In this document: in pieces, positions 6,432-6,960 of the stretch
How the letters are laid out: every line of letters starts with the position of its first letter
Position numbering within the stretch: position 1 is the stretch's first letter
From: Candidatus Poribacteria bacterium
GTDB taxonomy: Bacteria > Poribacteria > WGA-4E > WGA-3G
NCBI GenBank assembly: GCA_009845505.1
Contig: VXZL01000182.1
Coordinates: 1 to 6,960 of the forward strand
Direction: 5' to 3'
DNA: 6,960 bases
Program-made: the position numbers and the translations under genes
Notes under the pieces: generated by a model
The model's input: only the letters and a program-made list of their open reading frames with translations
Databases searched by the model: none
What the model was told of the DNA's origin: nothing

Positions 6432-6960
6432 ATGAAAAACAATCAAACCGATTTCCTCCGCATCGGGCAACAAAAGGGCTATATTGAACTCCTCAACGAA
6501 GGAACAACAATTCACTATATCGCGCCCGATAAAAAATACAGATTCACCGACCCCGAAGAAAAGGTCCGCGCAAGATTTTACGTTGAGCTAATCGAACATT
6601 TTCAATACTCCCAAAATCGCATAGATTTAGAGGTCCGCGTTCCACGCAGAACCCCGTCTGATCTCGCCGATATTGTTGTTTTCCAAGACGATGGCAAGAA
6701 AGATCCTTTCATCGTAGTTGAATGCAAAAAGGACGAAATTTCTGAGGCAGAATTCAAGCAAGCGATTGAACAGGCTTTTGGTAACTGTAACTCTCTGCGT
6801 GGGCATTACGCCATTGTGGTTGCAGGAAATACCCGTAGATCCTTTGATGTCGAAAATTATAAATCGGGTGAACGCACAGAGAATATCATCGCCGATCCGC
6901 CGATAGGATACGGCAAAGTTCAAGAATGGCGGTATCTAAAAGGTGTCCCTCGTTCAGAAC
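6432..6960 (+). CDS. partial gene with HsdR-N-type restriction nuclease domain (3' end outside window)
   Basis: An ATG at 6432 opens a frame that stays open for 176 codons to the window edge, so only the N-terminus is seen. The start MKNNQTDFLRIGQQ is preceded by a weak ribosome binding site (GCAGG about 9 nt upstream). Visible features are EEKVRARFYVELIEHF (42-57) with candidate acidic residues E43 and E52, VRVPRR (68-73), DLADIVVF (77-84) with D80, FIVVECKKDE (93-102) with E97 and K99, and FKQAIEQAFGNCN (108-120). This E, D, ExK, Q order matches the type I restriction enzyme R-subunit N-terminal fold (HSDR_N/HSDR_N_2). In that family the domain is often fused to an N6-adenine methylase (type I M or IIG-like) or to a helicase, but which follows here cannot be seen. 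It is 40 bp after the ATPase-nuclease gene on the same strand and may be co-transcribed. Confidence 0.82.
   Translation, partial: MKNNQTDFLRIGQQKGYIELLNEGTTIHYIAPDKKYRFTDPEEKVRARFYVELIEHFQYSQNRIDLEVRVPRRTPSDLADIVVFQDDGKKDPFIVVECKKDEISEAEFKQAIEQAFGNCNSLRGHYAIVVAGNTRRSFDVENYKSGERTENIIADPPIGYGKVQEWRYLKGVPRSE

Overview
The window is a bacterial chromosomal segment of roughly balanced base composition. All six convincing genes lie on the + strand. No rRNA, tRNA, CRISPR array or transposase is visible. The mix of a HEAT-repeat lipoprotein, a mandelate-racemase-type enolase-superfamily enzyme, tRNA-modification genes and an AAA ATPase fused to a nuclease domain, together with a GT-rich repetitive spacer, reminds me of uncultured sponge or marine lineages such as Candidatus Poribacteria. 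That placement is an impression from memory of gene style; no marker gene here proves it.

Layout. Positions 1-58 may hold the last codons of an upstream gene. Positions 66-1283 encode a secreted lipoprotein made of HEAT-like helical repeats. After an 82-bp gap with a clear ribosome binding site comes a tightly packed three-gene block. It contains a mandelate racemase/muconate lactonizing enzyme family protein (1366-2532), mnmA (2532-3620; TAATG junction, 1-bp overlap) and miaA (3617-4534; ATGA junction, 4-bp overlap). MnmA thiolates U34 and MiaA prenylates A37, so the last two genes both modify the tRNA anticodon loop. The enolase-superfamily enzyme is probably a sugar-acid dehydratase or racemase and appears to be joined to them only by shared transcription and translation.

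Positions 4535-4759 form a non-coding spacer that is strikingly G+T rich on the + strand. It carries a perfect 10-bp inverted repeat flanked by two exact copies of a 19-bp direct repeat plus degenerate partial copies. It ends in a well-formed sigma70-type promoter (TTGACT, 17 bp, TGA-TACAAT) that should give a very short leader.

That promoter drives a second block: a 543-residue AAA-type ATPase with a C-terminal PD-(D/E)XK nuclease-like domain (4760-6391), then a gene cut by the window edge (6432 onward). The second gene's N-terminus looks like the HsdR-N type restriction nuclease domain. Two successive genes with PD-(D/E)XK signatures, one with an ATPase motor, could be the start of a defence or mobile-DNA locus. 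This is the part of the window most deserving of further context, because the decisive downstream genes lie outside it.
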